Below are positions 15,401-26,941 of a DNA stretch of 64,000 bases, in pieces. A program made the translations under genes and the position numbers. Origin of the DNA: Bugula neritina (taxonomy: Eukaryota; Bryozoa; Gymnolaemata; Cheilostomatida; Bugulidae); contig OZ037766.1 of assembly GCA_964035545.1 (NCBI GenBank), forward strand, positions 11,541,722-11,605,721, given 5' to 3'. The stretch's first letter is position 1. Each line of letters begins with the position of its first letter. The notes beneath the pieces are model-generated. The model searched no databases and was not told the origin of the DNA. It saw nothing but the letters and a program-made list of their open reading frames with translations.

Positions 15401-18394
15401 AATATCTATATAGTCTTTACTTACTGCCTTACACTTAGTTAATCTACTGTAAAAACTTAAGACTTAATGATTTTATCAAAGTGAAACTGAACTGTAAAAT
15501 ACAACTCAGTGGTAGTTCCCTGATAAACTCTGTCTGTTCATAAACAAAATTATTAATTACAGATAAAAATATCACTCGGTGAAAAAAAGTTGCTAACTTT
15601 CATAAATATAACCTTCAAAGAATTGGTTTAGTGTTTTGATTGAACATGCAACAAATTTTATAATGAACGCTTTCAAAAAATTACAAAATTACAATTGAAT
15701 AATCTAAAAGAAGCAACAGCATTATTTAATTTTCTTACAAAGCTCAGTTTTGCAGCCTATAGGCTTAGTCCCAAGATTTTATACAGTCATTAGTAGTTTG
15801 ACCAACTTCCATTCAAGCCAAAAGACATGAGAAATAAAAATTGTATCTTGCAAACAGCCATTCATCCTCCACATTCTAGTTGAATGGTTCAGCCATAATT
15901 TTCTATAGTTCATTCCACTTGGCTTGTTAGCAAACTCCTATCTAAGGTCTATTAGGTAATAGATGGTGGCTAATTGTTTATTGTGTAAACTTTGAAACAA
16001 TACATTTCCTACCTACAAAAATAATTTAGTCTTTTATTAGCTGCTAACGAATACTCTTGGCTACAGCCTAGTCTAGTCTGATTGTGGTGAGAAAACTTCT
16101 TGCAAATATAAGCTCCAAACCTCATTCCTCCCACTCTCTCCCCCTCCATCATCTCCCTTCCATCATCTCCCTTCCATCATCTCTCCCTCCCGCCCTCATC
16201 TCCCCCTCCATCATCTCCCCCTCCTTCATCTCCCCCTCCTTCATATCCTCCTCCTTCATATCCTCCTCCTTCATATCCTCCTCCTTTATATCCCCTCCAT
16301 CATCTCCCTCTCCCTCATATCCCCCTCCCTCTGGGCCAAAATGTATGATTCATCTCAGAAGGTAGAAAATAGTAGTATTTTATTTCTAGATAAGTAGCAA
16401 CAATTCATCAAGCAAATAACATAAAGTCATATCTTATATTTTGTGTTCACCTTCTGTGCGGATCACTATTTGGGTACTGAGACTTCTGCAAATACTCAGG
16501 AAACAACTAGGAGGCTTCAAGGCAGAAAAATACTAAAAAATCACCACCATTAATCCGTAAATGATTTTGTGAGGGTTTATACTTGTCAGGAAAATACAGG
16601 ACAAGAAGCTTCGACATTGTTGACAGACTAAATAAGCTCAAGGGTAAGAATGAGTAGCCATTGTAGCCATTGCCTGTTTTCATGAATGTCAGTTAGGTTG
16701 GTGATGTACATTTACATTTTATTATGTTTAAAAAAGTCACGTATAAAACACAAGATAGATCAACCAAACTAGCTGACTAAAGTCCAAAAAGTTTCACCAC
16801 TAGAAAAGTGGCAGCTGTAAAGGCCGGAGTAACAGATGCAGACAAATTAACTCAAAACCCAAAGCAATGCAAAAAGAACATAAATAATTTACAAAAAATG
16901 GAATTCAATTCATATAATCATGTTGCAGAAATGGTGTATAGGACTATGAAACTGCATCAAAGTTAATTCATGGCTCACAAATTTTGCTAAAATAGGCAAA
17001 CTCATCGATGCATTTTATACAGGTGCAACTTTGCCTCCACAAATTCTTCTAGTAATAATGGTAAATAGCTCCTTGCATAATTATTTCATTTTATAAATTC
17101 CAGTTTACTCAACAAATTAAATATTGGGTAGTTCAACAGCCATTAAACCTCCAAAGTCGATCCTAACAGCTCCACTTGTACTTTGTAGCCAGAATGCAAT
17201 AAACATACCGGCTTCACACTGAAGATCACTCTATTTTATATAGTTTAGACTTCAGACTCTAGAGCTAAAAAGCTTCAAAATATAACTACAACTAACTAAA
17301 ATGTAAAATCTATGCATTTAAACAAATAAAAAACCTTCAAAACAAACTAGAATTTGGCTCTTCAATTAAAGCTCTGAAAACTAAAACATGGTTTAAAAAA
17401 TAGTAGCTAACGAAAATCCTTTCCATTATGGTCGTCACATGGATTGTAACTACAAACAAATTGGTGTTTTGTAGCAGCTAATTTCAGCATACTTGGATTA
17501 ACAACATTATCTCAACACCATTTACCATTACCTATGCTTCTGCTATTAAGCTTACTTATTTTATCCAAAGAGAAAATGCACTACAATGTGCTAAAAGAAA
17601 GCTGGACAGGTTAGTCAAATGATAAAGGCAAATTATCAGGATCACAGATTAAACACTTTGATATGGGAGCAGACAAGAGGGGCTAAATAGAAAAACTGGC
17701 AGAATAAGCTTATAGACCCACTCTGAACAACTATAGCCTAGACAAGAAAAATGCAAGGAAGTAAATGGAAGAGACCAGCCTAATGCCTAAAAGTGCAATA
17801 GGCTGGACACTATAATGATAATACATAAAACATACTTCTGGGTTTTAGGGTGACCAGACCTAATTGAAAATCCTGTCTTATTTCAACATAGTCCAAAGCA
17901 TCTTGTGTTTTGAAAGGCAATTATTTTGAAAACCTGCTACAGCTATTCAAGAGCGTGTACAAAGTGCGTAATGGTACTCGGTGAATCTGACAAGGATGTC
18001 AGCAAAACAGTTCTCCATCTTCACGGAGTTGAAATGCTGTAGAATGTAAATCTACTATCAAACACATGTCATGATAAAGTCATCATCATATCAATATTAT
18101 TTTAATGGCAATGAACAAAATGTTTGTGGCTGATTTCATAAGTTTTCTGTTTGGTTTATGAATCATCAAGCTGGTAGTCTTATTATGGGAATTCAAGACA
18201 ACCTTTGTTTCCAGTACAAGCTGACCCAACTAAATCTGTCACTTAGATTTGCAAGCAGCTAGACTAGCTTGCATTACGAAGACTACCTACAATTTCAGCC
18301 ATTATGAGTAACCAAGTATTCTGCTATTATATGCCTATTGACCAGTAGTATGATTTCAACTACCAACCTGAAGCTGGTCCTCAATGTCGCCCAT
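436..18394 (-). CDS. unrecognised acidic, low-complexity protein (10 exons, about 372 aa)
   Basis: I joined ten minus-strand exons by GT-AG signals and phase: 18394-18368 (ATG in ACCATGG context, MGDIEDQLQ), 12614-12429, 11982-11785, 9792-9654, 9369-9227, 8832-8773, 7402-7375, 6480-6427, 4680-4611 and 649-436. They total 1119 nt, which is 372 codons plus a stop, and every junction keeps frame. Exons 2-4 are Glu/Asp/Thr/Val-rich (for example EEVVTEVVESEEVEMSD) and look disordered. Exon 5 carries a more ordered, basic-aromatic stretch, FSYEEFAEQYTEYKPPKRYE. The C-terminal exon has TSQLMKDKFQSM, loosely like short motifs in actin/LIM adaptor proteins, and ends TRTSGQYG. There is no signal peptide or membrane segment. 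A 21-nt in-frame microexon (3178-3158, reading RGGRTRS) may be alternatively used. A 5' UTR exon probably lies upstream but I cannot place it. The function is unknown; a cytoskeletal adaptor is only a guess. The exon chain is convincing; the first exon is the weakest link. Confidence 0.72.
1984..2440. repeat. AT-rich satellite array (TATACATAATATA-type units)
   Basis: About 450 bp are made almost only of the short blocks ATAATATA, TACATAAT and ATACAATA in irregular order. It sits in the last intron of the acidic-protein gene. Several frames stay open through it only because the units lack stop codons in those frames; the Tyr/Ile-rich translations (YYVYYILCILYI) are not proteins. Confidence 0.9.
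2441..4610 (-). other. last intron of the acidic-protein gene, distal part
   Basis: This is unique AT-rich sequence between the satellite array and exon 9 (4680-4611). Apart from the candidate 21-nt microexon at 3158-3178 I see no coding or mobile-element signal. Confidence 0.5.
11516..11754. mobile_element. hAT-like MITE, degraded
   Basis: A 239-bp element has imperfect terminal inverted repeats. The right end, read inward, begins CAGGGGTGGGCAAC; the left end begins CTCGGGTGGGCAAC. Both continue into GGGCCAC-rich sequence. CAGGGGTGGGCAA is the kind of terminus seen on non-autonomous hAT elements. No clear 8-bp target duplication is visible (flanks AGTATAGA and GTCAATAA), so the ends have decayed or one is misplaced. 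The right end lies only about 30 bp from the splice donor of exon 3 of the acidic-protein gene. Confidence 0.6.
12615..18367 (-). other. large first intron of the acidic-protein gene
   Basis: About 5.7 kb of AT-rich sequence separates the start-codon exon from exon 2. It holds a short homopolymer G run near 13277, the CT-rich minisatellite at 16.1-16.3 kb, and no exon I could support. Further small exons cannot be excluded. Confidence 0.45.
16125..16336. repeat. CT-rich minisatellite (CTCCNTCATATCC-type units)
   Basis: Tandem units such as CCCTCCATCATCTCC and CCTCCTTCATATCC repeat over about 210 bp, leaving one strand almost purely pyrimidine with regular CAT interruptions. An open frame through it translates as Ser/Pro/Phe/Ile repeats and is an artefact of the repeat. 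Confidence 0.85.
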
Positions 18395-21032
18395 GGTTCT
18401 TCTAGGTCTCGTGAAAATGTCTTTTGGCAGAATTTGATAATCCAATTACGAATTGATTAAAGAGCAAGAAATGCGCTGTCAGTCAACTGCTGTATAGCTC
18501 CTTTGGCTGCTACAATAACATCCTCCGATGTAACCCAAGTTAGTATTAATGTATGATGCATGTAGCAATGTACACCAATTGTATCAACTGCATTAATATG
18601 AGACAGTAACTATCCATCCTATTACAGCTAGAGGATAGTTATACAGGCATAGTTTATGTTAACTGCCCTACCTTTTTATTACAACCACTTGTTATCAGAC
18701 ACTTTATACTAACTTACTGAAGCATATACAATAGAAAATGAGTCGAAGAATGTGTATCACCCATATACTTGCATAATGAGACGGTTTCTTCTAGAAAAAG
18801 TATGGCCCGCTGAGTTTCTATAAATGTTTATCATAATCAGAACAATTAAGCTTACATTAAACTATGCCTCATCTAAATCAAAGGACCAGTGAGCTGAATA
18901 GGCAAGTCATTTCTAAAGAAATGTGTTAGCTGAGTAAACATTTATGATAAATGTTGAACTAATAGAACAAATATTACGTATAAAAAAGAAACATACCTTA
19001 CTTTAAATTTAAGGCAAGCTGGTGAAAATAATTAACTGCCAGTTATCGTTACTTACTAAACATAACTTTTTGTGAGATATGGTCTGAGACAAAATACAAA
19101 ATATATTAACTGCCACAAAGTTATATTTACACAGTTGTTGTTATAGTTTACATATTACACATTATAATATACTGGTACAAATGTTTATACTGATAATAAC
19201 ATCTCAACAACAATACCTGTAGCTTAAAGGACAACATGACACAAGGTAATTGTTTCAAGATTTGGTTGAAGAAGTAAAGATTTTACATTTGAAAGAGAAT
19301 ACAATAATATGTTCAAATTATTAAGCAAATATAAAACCAAGTACAGGAATGGGAATTTTAGGAAACTTCTAGAATGGAAAAGTAATTTGTTGAAAGCTTT
19401 CAGCCTTCTGTTGAAGTACCATGTCAACGTTATGCTGTTCTGTGGAGAGCTTTGGGTAAAACATAAAAATGTGATATTGTTATATTTCAATAGCTGATAT
19501 ATCTCAACACTTTCAAGACATGTTTCCGAAATCACCATTTAGGTTTTTTAAAACAATATACATTCCAATCCATTCTTTCAATTAGATAAAGAGATCTAGC
19601 TTGGAATTCTAAAATTTGAGAGTGGGTGTAGACAGACGAAGTATGTGAGGAATTACAGTTTCCCAACATCATTTATGGTTCTAGTGGAACTTTCTAGCAT
19701 GAGATGTTTCCTTGATATTGTCTGGTGATGAAATAAGGCAATCACATTCCAAACTCAGATGCGAAAAAATATCATGAACCGGCAAGCTAAGACAAAATGA
19801 AAATGTACATTTCTACACCTAACAGAGTCAATGATACAAATGTCTTATATTTATAGAATCAGTGCAAAATAAATAGAAAGAAATACAATTTTAGTTGAAC
19901 ACCTACCTTACGCTTAAAGTTGACTACAGCTACTACTAAGACTAGTTTTAGGCACTTAACAAAATCAGTCACAGTATGACTATAAGTATAACTATAAGTA
20001 TATACTTACCTATACTTATAGTTATAGTCTGACAAAATTTCAAGTTTAATGCTTCTTCGTTAAAAGATTATCTAGTAACATAAGCATTCTTTGCATTTGC
20101 TAAGCCTAATGCTAATAGTAAATACACTACTAACACAGTTACTAAAAGTAAAAGTAAGTTAGTTTGAATAAATATAATGATAATGTTTCATAGATATAAA
20201 ATCATAGATAAAACATTTTAACACAATATGAATATACTGGAATCTAGAAATTGATTCATTAGAATTTAGATTATACTTGTTTTAGTTTAAAGCTACTGCA
20301 AGTTTGTAAATATACCAGTTATTTATTTAATCAATAAATATAATGTTTTTATTCAAGTCTCATTTTAATGTCATAATTTGCAAAAACAAACAAACTGAAA
20401 TTATTAAAAAATCAAATAAATGACAATGTGAATGTGTTTACTTACCTTAAAATTATGAAGTGGAATCTCAATGAGAAGTAGTAGCAGTCTGAGTCACTTC
20501 TATAAGTATAAGCCTAAGGACGTGCGAACTACTAGATCTAGTAATCCAAAGGTGCATAAATAAATGAGAACACAGTAGCAACAACAAAACCCTACTATAG
20601 CGGTCAGAGAATATTATTCTTTTGACACTGTGTTAGTTAGCCGACAGTAAGACAAATAACATCATTATATTCTGTTTACACAACAATAAAACAATATTGA
20701 TCCAAATAGTAAGCACACACACCCTTGCGCTTTGCCTTTAGTCATGTAAGCTACAGCCAATGACTGAGATTACGCAAACCACTGTAGCAGCTGCATCGAG
20801 CGAGACGTACATGTGAAGATAACTACATTTAAAAACAACTTCGTTGTATTTTATAGTCAATAATTTATTTGTATAGACTATAGACTATAGACGTTATGTG
20901 CAACGCGATTTCTCTCTCTTTATAAAAGTTGTTCAAATTCTAAGCAACAGTAAGAACAATTTAAAGAAATGTTGCAAATATCAAAAACTTATCTTAAATT
21001 ATATTCATTAAACTTATTGGTAATACTGTGAA
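18395..21032. other. upstream region of the acidic-protein gene
   Basis: About 2.6 kb of AT-rich DNA lie upstream of the acidic-protein start codon and downstream of the UXS1 duplication. Several splice-donor-like sites (for example near 20446, minus strand) could end a 5' UTR exon. A TATAAGTATA palindrome lies at 19990-20023. No coding feature is supported. Confidence 0.4.
19990..20023. repeat. AACTATAAGTATA inverted repeat
   Basis: AACTATAAGTATA is followed about 8 nt later by its exact reverse complement TATACTTATAGTT, giving a potential hairpin. The same TATAAGTATA words recur in the simple-repeat arrays near 34.8 kb and 63.9 kb, so this is probably a small instance of that repeat type rather than a regulatory site. 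Confidence 0.6.
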
Positions 21033-21669
21033 TAAATATAGTATTTTATCAACATTGCTTACAAATATTCCTCCATGCTCAAAAGTAAAGTTCTTATATC
21101 ATAAGTTTATATGACTTTGTTTGTGAAAATGTAGCATTGTAAAGAACACTCCATATATATACAAGTTATTGGTATATTATAATTTAATATGTGTAAGCCT
21201 ATTATAAAAATTTAGGCATACTGCATATATACTGATATAATAATTATGGTGATCAGTACCAACTTATGTGTATATTTACAATTTTATGAACATTCCTAAT
21301 TATTTACATGATTAAAAAGTTTATTTCTAAATTAAAATATCATATTCAAGTATAAGATGTCTATCAGAATATTTTTCAATTTGAAAATTATTTTAATGGT
21401 AATTAAGTCAATCGTTGAAAGAGCAATGGAAAAATGACAAGCTTGCAAGGAGTTGTCACACTATAAGCTGACAACAGGTGAGTAAGAATTTCAAAAAGTA
21501 AGAAGCTTTTTGATTTCTCTTACATACAACAATCAAATTAATGGTACACAAATATATATAATTACATTATTTAAGTATAAACAAACTAGCTATCTTCTTA
21601 AGAATATACCTGCTCACTGGTAATTATTTAAACTAGGGTTTATGAAGAGACATGTAGTTATAAAAAATA

Positions 21670-22940
21670 TCAATCAGTCATTCTTTGTTTCATTGACCAT
21701 TGATTATCATTTCTGCTAAGTTCATTTCTAAAGTAATCTATTGTTGATATTAAACCACCAGTCAACTCAACTTTTAGGAACCAGTCTAATATTCGTCTAG
21801 CCCTTTCAATATCTGGCTTTCTTTTCCTTGGGTCATCTTCCATTGCTTTCACATGAACAATTTTACTTGAGCTACCTAAAACCAATAATTGATCCAAAAT
21901 ATATTACTTGTTTTCTCATAGCAATACTGAGAATAATAGAAATTATTGTCAATGTGTGAAAGTGCAAAACATTTAATTTATAAAAATGGAGTTGTTTGCT
22001 CCTTACTATTTCACAATATCTTTCAGATATTGTAGCAAACGCACCTGTAGACTCTTGGCTAGCGTGCACCAAAAGAACATCTTTCATACAAAATAGCATA
22101 TCATTTGCCTGAAAACTTTAGTAGAACTCATTGAGTAGATCATAATAAGTAGAATTTATTGAGTATATTTTATTAATTAATTGAATTTATTAATTTGTTA
22201 ATCTTACTAAAAATAGCAAAATTTAAATCATCATCCATAGTTAACTGTCAAACTGCAGGCTGCATAAGTTTATAAACAATATATAAAATCAGTCTATAAA
22301 TCTCATCTTTTAGAGCAATTGTTGAAGATATTAAGCAAATTACAACATTCAATAAAGCACCTCAATGTATATAGACTAAGGTGGCTGATTTTAGTCTTTC
22401 CACATGCACAATGCATGAAAACAGAGTGTTGAGTTCAAGATGTAGCTAGCTACTCAGGCTACACTGGTTAAATCCTTGCATAGAAATTAGTGCAAAACTA
22501 GAAAAAAACATTTCTGTAAATTTTATACCCTAACATCTAAACATATTATTATAGAGGCTTGCAAGCAGCTATAATAGCTACAAGTCAACACGGCATGAAA
22601 AAGTTGAACACATATTTTAAGGTTGAATCAACCCGTCCGCCAGGTCTGACAAACATATTCTAATAATGAGTAGATTTGCAATACAAGGGAACCCTGCTTA
22701 ATTTACATAACATTATGTATACATCAGATATGTGTGGCGTCATCTCTAATATATATGGATTTTTTATTCACTGATTTACAGTTGAGAAAAAAATTAATTT
22801 TTTCTAACATGGGGTGACCTACTGTAACAGATTTATTCTGTGGACACTGTAGTATAAAATTACTTTTGACTCGGCCATCATTCATGTAAATTTGAAGTCC
22901 GAATGTGTTGTACATGCGAGCAACTCTCACAATTGCAGAG
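21670..22940 (-). pseudogene. truncated UXS1 pseudogene (UDP-glucuronate decarboxylase 3' exons)
   Basis: Two UXS1 exons remain clearly recognisable in unit A. The terminal exon (about 21870-21670) still reads through [18 protein letters not shown] to a TGA stop. The exon-8 copy lies at about 22935-22828. Between them exon 9 is mostly deleted: only about 35 bp remain near 22625-22660. Exon 8 carries a 2-nt insertion after its first codons (GCTCTGCAATTGTGAG in place of GCTCTGCAAGTGAG in the intact gene), which brings in a TGA stop, and it has several substitutions in otherwise conserved positions (FGPRM became FGLQI). Exons 1-7 are absent. It cannot encode the enzyme and is a decaying partial duplicate. 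Confidence 0.9.
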
Positions 22941-22984
22941 CTTCCTGTGAATACATATTATTAACACATCGTAACATGTTATCT

Positions 22985-23235
22985 ATTAAACCTCTACGAC
23001 TGCTACTACGACTACTATTCTGTTAATGTTACCACCACCATTATTCCTACTACTAATGCTATTACTGCTGCTGCCAATACCACTTTTAAAGTAAGCTAAA
23101 TACTGTGAATGTTGCTAGAAGCAGCACTGAGTTTCGGGTGACTGAGTACAGTATTTGTCCGAACTGCAAACCCCCAACTTTAAATTCATGACCCCTTAAC
23201 CAATGCACTCAACGTGACCACCAACTCGATGTAAC
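22985..23235 (-). repeat. SINE-like repeat with trinucleotide tail, copy in unit A
   Basis: Read on the minus strand this begins GTTGGTGGTCACGTTGAGTG, passes a weak tRNA-like A/B-box arrangement, and ends in a GTAGTAG/CAGCAG-type microsatellite. The same element, at the same place relative to UXS1 exon 8, occurs at about 28330-28560. It therefore inserted before the tandem duplication. Calling it a tRNA-derived SINE is tentative because its B box (GGGTTTGCAGTTCGG) is poor. Confidence 0.4.
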
Positions 23236-24114
23236 AGGTAGTTTAAGGTCACATTTTCTAGTTTCAGACTTTGCTTTCTGTTACATATAAACGGTTCCCA
23301 GCTATAGATTGAACAGTTTTTGCACCATCCTAGCAAATTATACATCAAATAAAAGCTCTCAATCTCTTTAATATACTTTTTTATTTCTTTAAATTCTGGT
23401 TATATATATTCTTTACAATTTGGTCAAAACATACACTAATTTGTAAGTTTCATTGCAATAGACCATGTAAAACTCATCAAATTATCAGGGGTGTGTACCA
23501 ACTCTAAAATCTCACCATTATATCTTATATAAAATTCTGCAAGTTTAAGTGCGAAATGCATGTTTTCGAAAACTAGCTGTGCAATTTTTATTGCATGGAC
23601 TATTTAATTTAATATCCTAAATTTATGAGTTTTGAGTTCATTTTTCAAAATGTTTAAATTAAATGTTTAAAAAATGCAATCAAAAATTTCATGTCTGCAA
23701 AAATACCCTAGCTGGTACAGTTTTACCACAGCTCTATAATGCTCATAAACTTAAAATATTAATATAAATAATGCATGTATAGAACAAGTTTCATAATATT
23801 TTTATACACATGCATTTTGCACCTGAACTTGCAGGATTTTATATAGGTTATAATAGTGAGATATTAGAGTAATACACATCGTTGATTGGCTGAACTTTAA
23901 ATGATCTAATTCATGTTTGTATGTAAAATTTTAGGCTACATATCAATTTTACTGATGAATGCATTGGCCATAGAGAGCTAGTATTAAACCATACTAATTT
24001 GACCAACACTTATCATACCTGAGCGTAGTGAAGAGGGACTGAATTGCTGACGGTGGTGACAAAAAACACTTGAATTAACTAACCAGTGTGCTAACCAAAC
24101 GATAGCCAATAAAG
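23236..24114. other. spacer upstream of the acetyltransferase ORF
   Basis: AT-rich DNA inside duplication unit A. I find no counterpart of UXS1 exons 5-7 here and no other gene. Confidence 0.4.
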
Positions 24115-24603
24115 ATGAAAACTATAGAAGACGAATGTACTGTGAGAAAAGCTGTTAGAGCTGATTGTAAGGATATATGGGAAATGTTTTTACAATTGCA
24201 AGCAATGTCAAATGTAACACCAGAGCAAGTCAAGTTTTCTAAGGAGAGACTGCAGAGAGATGGTTTTGACTGCAGCTCTCCATTGTTTCACTGCATTGTT
24301 GCCGAACTCAAAGGAGTTGCTATTGGTTACGCTCTGTATTCATACCAATACTCTGCATATGAAGGTGGTCTAGAGATGCGTGTATCCAACCTTTTCGTTC
24401 AAGAGGTATACAGATGTAAAGGAGTTGGCAAATTACTTTTTGAAGCACTTATTGAAGAAGCTAAACAGCAGAAAACCATTGGAATAGAATGGATGGTACT
24501 CAACTGGAATCATACTGCTATCAAGTTCTATGAAAATTTTGGAGCTAAGGATTTGACAATAACTGAAAAAGTACATGCTTTTCATATTTCTTTATCTGAG
24601 TAA
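24115..24603 (+). CDS. SSAT-family (diamine/thialysine) N-acetyltransferase, intronless
   Basis: A 162-residue single-exon ORF with the GNAT fold layout of the SAT1/SAT2 family. The N-terminal strand is CTVRKAVRADCKDI. Next come EQVKFSKERLQRDGF and the family-typical FHCIVAE near residue 60. The acetyl-CoA-binding signature is R100-C-K-G-V-G-K106. The C-terminal VLNWNHTAIKFYENFGAKDL (about 128-147) contains the conserved WN and FY..GA; Tyr139 matches the catalytic tyrosine position of SSAT. Members transfer acetyl from acetyl-CoA to polyamines or thialysine in the cytosol; which substrate applies here cannot be told. Length is close to the usual 170. An AATAAA signal lies at about 24691. It sits inside the decayed UXS1 duplicate, on the opposite strand, and has no counterpart in the intact unit. 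Lack of introns suggests a retrocopy, which is an inference. Confidence 0.85.
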   Translation: MKTIEDECTVRKAVRADCKDIWEMFLQLQAMSNVTPEQVKFSKERLQRDGFDCSSPLFHCIVAELKGVAIGYALYSYQYSAYEGGLEMRVSNLFVQEVYRCKGVGKLLFEALIEEAKQQKTIGIEWMVLNWNHTAIKFYENFGAKDLTITEKVHAFHISLSE

Positions 24604-25142
24604 AGATCTTCCTGTTGAACAACATATGTGTTCACAAAAATATATGGTATTTTGTACAATTGTGTTTGGGATTTTCAAATTGTATGAAGAAAATAAAGTT
24701 GCCTTCTCAATGGCTATAAGTCGGTCATTAGAGTTTGTTTTTTTTTTGCAATTAGCTACAAGGTCTATAAATGTTTTTATAGTATTGAACTATAAGACCA
24801 GGTTTTACTGATGCTAAACACGATAGATAATTTGATGATCTTAAAACTTGAATGCTATAAAAAAATCATTTGCAGAGCAAAAAGCTGCTTGCTAGTTTAA
24901 AGATTATTTTTGTCATCACTATGTGTGTTTAGCAATGCAAAAATTGTTTTAAATCATGAGAAAAAAGTTTGTTTTTGCAAAGTGTTCAAACAACTGCAAT
25001 TGTAATATAATGTTATGGTACTTTAAATCACTAAAATCTAAGAACTAGTTTCTTTTAACTTGATATTAGAAAAAAATTCATTGGCTTACTGAAAGGCCGC
25101 ACAAATATTGTGAACTCGTACATTGAATTAGTCAAAAATTAA
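24604..25142. other. downstream flank of the acetyltransferase ORF
   Basis: It contains the probable 3' UTR with AATAAA near 24691. The rest is featureless AT-rich DNA leading into the repeated intron-4 block. Confidence 0.4.
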
Positions 25143-25345
25143 AATATCAATGGAGAGCACATGTTAACACACCATAAGCTATTAGAGCAATAACAAGCAG
25201 GTGAGAGTATTTGTGACACATCAGGACATGCATTATAAAGTCTTGAAATAGTTCTGGAGATAAAGGACAATGGGACACACATGCTCAGTGCCATCAAACT
25301 TTGAACAAAAATATAGTCTGTAGATTGTTATGGAATTAAATGATG
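25143..25345. repeat. intron-4 block of UXS1, copy in unit A
   Basis: About 200 bp starting AATATCAATGGAGAGCAC are closely matched at 30919-31118, the sequence just upstream of exon 5 in the intact UXS1 gene. The exon that should adjoin it is absent on its left. It ends exactly where unit B starts, marking the tandem-duplication junction. Confidence 0.85.
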
Positions 25346-25877
25346 AAAATATAGTATTTTATAAAAATTGTCACATTATTTGCATGATTATAAATACTCT
25401 ACTATGCTCAAAAGTTAAGTTCTTATATCATAAGTTTATATGACTTTGTTTATAAAATTTAGTATTGTGAAAGTATGCACCCCTAGATATAATAATTTAA
25501 TACATGTATCACTTTTAAATAACTTAATCTTAGTTGACATGTTACAGTAAAATAAAGAATAAAATATTATTTTGTGGTCATTATGGAGTGTAGTTATAAA
25601 ATTAAGAAGCTAAAAATAAGAAATTGGAAAATTTGTTGCGTTGAGATTTGCTATTAGGGTTAGCTAACGATGTCAATGGCCTCAAATTTAGTAACTTAAG
25701 CTATAAGTATGATAATAGTACTTTTCAAGTAGACACAGGACATTGGCATTTTTCTATTATATCATCATGTTGCACTAATAACTTAAGAATAAGCCATCGC
25801 CCTACAGACAACAGCTTTAATTTCGTCCTAGCTATGTGCTTATAGTCAATATACACTTACAAACCCCTTTCAATGAT

Positions 25878-25914
25878 ATGGCTTGAAAGTTCAAAGCTTT
25901 AACTTTCAAGCCAT
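25878..25914. repeat. 14-bp perfect hairpin
   Basis: ATGGCTTGAAAGTT is followed after a 9-nt loop by its exact reverse complement. It lies in the roughly 1-kb stretch present only in duplication unit B, in a region without recognised genes. Confidence 0.7.
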
Positions 25915-26941
25915 CCCAGTGATTAGGCTGTGTAGTGCAGCAGCTAAAAGCAGCATGCAATGGAAGTTAGCTATAATTAGAATAAGTTTTATAGTAGCGG
26001 TAAAGTCAAAGGCGACCAGAAATGTCATCTGCAAGCGGTCAGAAATCCCAAATCATTTCAGCACATACTCACGCAAGATTAAGTATAAAGTAAAATTGTT
26101 TAGGTATACAACCTTAAAACAGTATGTAGATGAAAACTAATACATAAATAACAATATTTTAATACCGCATGAGTGAAGTGTGTCAGGGATTCTTTAAACA
26201 AATATAATGCAGCTAATATAAAATAGCTTTGTCAAGGATAAAGCATACTTGGAGTGCAATTCAAACTATGAATTACAAGGTTTTGAACAGCAGTATTGGG
26301 CAGCTTATCATAGTTTCAATTGAACAGAAACATGATGCATCAGTGAAAGTCGTTCAGATGAGTTAATAATGAAAAAGCTAAATTTAAAGGCTATATTATG
26401 CCAGTATGATATGATTTTTATTCAAGTTTTAATTCATTCAACTTGTATTGTATTAACCAAATAAATTTAATAAATAGAGATATCTGCATTTGACATACAT
26501 GCATTTAAAAGCACGAAAGGAAACACTAAATAACTCAGCATATTACCAGCACTAATATATGGGATATCAGTACCAATTTTTGTGTATATTTACAGTTTTA
26601 ATAACATTATCATTACAAATTATGGACATGGTAAAAACATTTATCTTTAAAACAAAATATTCCAGTAGATGTCTATCCGATTAATTTTCAAATTGAAAAC
26701 TAGTTTAATTGTAGTTAAGTTAGTAGTAAACATGGAAGGAGTTGTCCCACTATAAGCTGATCAAAAAGGGGAGTAAAAACCTTCAAAAGTGAGAAGCTTA
26801 TTCTCTTACAGACAACAATCAAATTGGTACACAGAGATATATAATTATATTATTTAAGTATGAAAAACTTCTTTTTTTAAAAATACAACTAATACTTCTT
26901 TAGACTAGGGTTTATGAAGAGACATATAGTTATATAAAATA

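Larger units (their letters stand above)
21033..25345 (-). repeat. left unit (A) of the UXS1 tandem duplication
   Basis: This segment is a diverged copy of 25346-31118. Shared stretches include AATATAGTATTTTAT followed by the CTCAAAAG(T)TAAGTTCTTATATCATAAG tract (21033-21150 against 25346-25460), the terminal UXS1 exon with its 3' flank (21210-21875 against 26540-27150), the exon-8 region with its SINE-like flank (22640-23235 against 28015-28560), and an intron-4 block (25143-25345 against 30919-31118). Unit A ends and unit B begins at 25345/25346, as expected for a head-to-tail tandem copy. The part of A holding exons 5-7 is missing or unrecognisable. Confidence 0.8.

Noticed and set aside
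16084-16365. Ser/Pro/Phe-rich plus-strand ORF
   Set aside because: It reads through a CT-rich minisatellite and has no splice or family support.
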